Shown here: positions 5,575 through 6,304 of the stretch, piece by piece
Numbering within the stretch: the first letter of the stretch is position 1
Layout of the letters: each line of letters starts with the position of its first letter
From: Propionibacteriaceae bacterium
Lineage (GTDB): Bacteria > Actinomycetota > Actinomycetes > Propionibacteriales > Propionibacteriaceae
Direction: 5' to 3'
Assembly: GCA_003158895.1 (NCBI GenBank)
Contig: PMLO01000105.1
Coordinates: 1 to 6,304 of the forward strand
Length of the DNA stretch: 6,304 bases
Translations under genes and position numbers: made by a program
The notes under the pieces: model-generated
What the model saw: the letters and a program-made list of their open reading frames with translations, nothing else
Database searches by the model: none
What the model was told of the DNA's origin: nothing

Positions 5575-6069
5575 ATGGCCCTGACTGTCGTGTGGATGAG
5601 GCATGGGAAGTCGTCGTGGGACCAGCCGGTCACCGACGAGCGTCGGGAGCTAGCTCCCCGCGGGCAGGCGAACGCCACGGCAGCGGGCGAGCTGCTCGTC
5701 AGCCGCGGCATCGCGTTCGATCTCGTGATCCACTCCCCCGCCGAGCGGGCGCGTCAGACCTGGCAGTACGTGTCGGAGGCCGGCGTGAGCGCCGCCGAGG
5801 TCCGCGAGGAGGTCGGCCTGTACGAAGGAGACGCGGAGGCGATCGTACGCATCGTCGCCGATGCGGCCGCCGGTACCACCCTCGTCATCGGCCACGAGCC
5901 GACGATCGGTGAGGCCGTCGAGCTGTCGGCGACCCGCGAGGCGACGAAGGCCTGGGCGGCGTTCGACATCAAGTACCCGACGTCGGCCATGGCGACCGTC
6001 GAGGCCGCCTCAGCCGATGATCTCGTCGCCGGCACAGGCCGGCTCGTCGATTTCGTTGTGCCGCGATAG
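5575..6069 (+). CDS. sixA: SixA-type phosphohistidine phosphatase (histidine phosphatase superfamily)
   Basis: A 164-residue protein, the usual length for SixA-like enzymes (Escherichia coli SixA is about 161). The N-terminal RHG motif WMRHGKSSW (residues 7-15) supplies the phosphorylated nucleophile His10 and Arg9. SPAERARQTW (54-63) provides the second conserved Arg, probably Arg58. VIGHEP (104-109) gives the second catalytic His107. RHGKSSWD is typical of SixA rather than of phosphoglycerate mutases. The family removes phosphate from phosphohistidine or small phospho-compounds; the target here is unknown. ATG 5575 was chosen because AAGGGGAG precedes it and RHG then lies at the usual distance from the N-terminus. 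ATG 5554 (171 residues) is leaderless-compatible. ATG 5452 has a GAGGGG before it but would add 41 Arg-rich residues upstream of the proposed promoter. The gene is divergent from dehydrogenase B and ends 6 bp from ahcY, convergent. Confidence 0.85.
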   Translation: MALTVVWMRHGKSSWDQPVTDERRELAPRGQANATAAGELLVSRGIAFDLVIHSPAERARQTWQYVSEAGVSAAEVREEVGLYEGDAEAIVRIVADAAAGTTLVIGHEPTIGEAVELSATREATKAWAAFDIKYPTSAMATVEAASADDLVAGTGRLVDFVVPR

Positions 6070-6075
6070 GCGGTC

Positions 6076-6304
6076 TCAGTAGCGGTACAGGTCCGACTTG
6101 TACGGGCCCTCGACCGGCACGCCGAGGTAGCCGGCCTGCTCCGTGGTCAGCGTGGTGAGACCGACACCGAGCGCACTGAGGTGCAGACGGGCGACTTCCT
6201 CGTCGAGATGCTTCGGCAGCGTGTAGACACCGACCGGGTACGCGGCATCGGACGACGTGAACAGCTCGAGCTGTGCGAGGACCTGGTTGGTGAACGAGTT
6301 CGAC
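6076..6304 (-). CDS. ahcY: S-adenosylhomocysteine hydrolase, C-terminal end (partial)
   Basis: The last 75 residues of adenosylhomocysteinase, cut by the window edge. The enzyme splits S-adenosylhomocysteine into adenosine and homocysteine, relieving product inhibition of methyltransferases. Recognisable blocks are SFTNQVLAQLEL, YPVGVYTLPKHLDEEVARLHL, LTTLTTEQAGYLGVPVEGPYK and the terminal LYRY. The C-terminal Lys and Tyr of the family's GPxKxxxYRY tail, which reach the NAD of the neighbouring subunit, are both kept. The active-site and Rossmann regions lie outside the window. The stop codon is 6 bp from that of sixA. Confidence 0.95.
   Translation of the reverse strand, partial: SNSFTNQVLAQLELFTSSDAAYPVGVYTLPKHLDEEVARLHLSALGVGLTTLTTEQAGYLGVPVEGPYKSDLYRY

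Noticed and set aside
4329..5912. Plus-strand open frame of 527 codons across dehydrogenase B
   Set aside because: It is antisense to a gene with clear family motifs. Its translation is Arg/Gly/His-rich without recognisable motifs, typical of shadow frames in GC-rich DNA.

Overview
The window is GC-rich, densely coded DNA of actinobacterial type. GTG starts are common, at least one start looks leaderless, and a DUF3039 protein (a small family I know mainly from Actinomycetota) sits next to a membrane-anchored Ser/Thr kinase. A Propionibacteriales-like host (Nocardioides/Aeromicrobium relatives) is my guess only. There are two partial and five complete genes. I see no RNA gene, CRISPR array, insertion sequence or phage gene.

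Layout. 2-607 (+): C-terminal part of a Ser/Thr protein kinase that ends in a transmembrane helix. 633-914 (+): DUF3039 protein behind a TACAAT box that places its GTG at the predicted transcript start. 990-2399 (-): dehydrogenase A of the glycerol-1-phosphate dehydrogenase/AraM-like branch of the iron-containing alcohol dehydrogenase superfamily. 2400-2478: divergent promoter region. 2479-3990 (+): FGGY-family (xylulokinase-like) sugar kinase. 4002-5354 (-): dehydrogenase B, a clear paralogue of A, convergent with the kinase. 5355-5574: second divergent region. 5575-6069 (+): SixA-type phosphohistidine phosphatase of the histidine phosphatase superfamily. 6076-6304 (-): C-terminal end of S-adenosylhomocysteine hydrolase.

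The centre (990-5354) looks like a self-contained carbohydrate or polyol module: one FGGY kinase flanked by two diverged AraM-like dehydrogenases. Both dehydrogenases keep the Asp-His-His metal ligands and the GSGxxND nucleotide motif. Linkage of an FGGY kinase (AraB) with an AraM dehydrogenase is known from the Bacillus arabinose operon. The arrangement here differs: two dehydrogenase copies on the opposite strand to the kinase, and no isomerase, epimerase, transporter or regulator in view. The likely chemistry is interconversion of a polyol (or polyol phosphate) and a ketose (or ketose phosphate), with phosphorylation by the kinase. The substrate cannot be read from sequence. The flanking genes look like ordinary chromosomal genes, so the module probably sits between conserved blocks.
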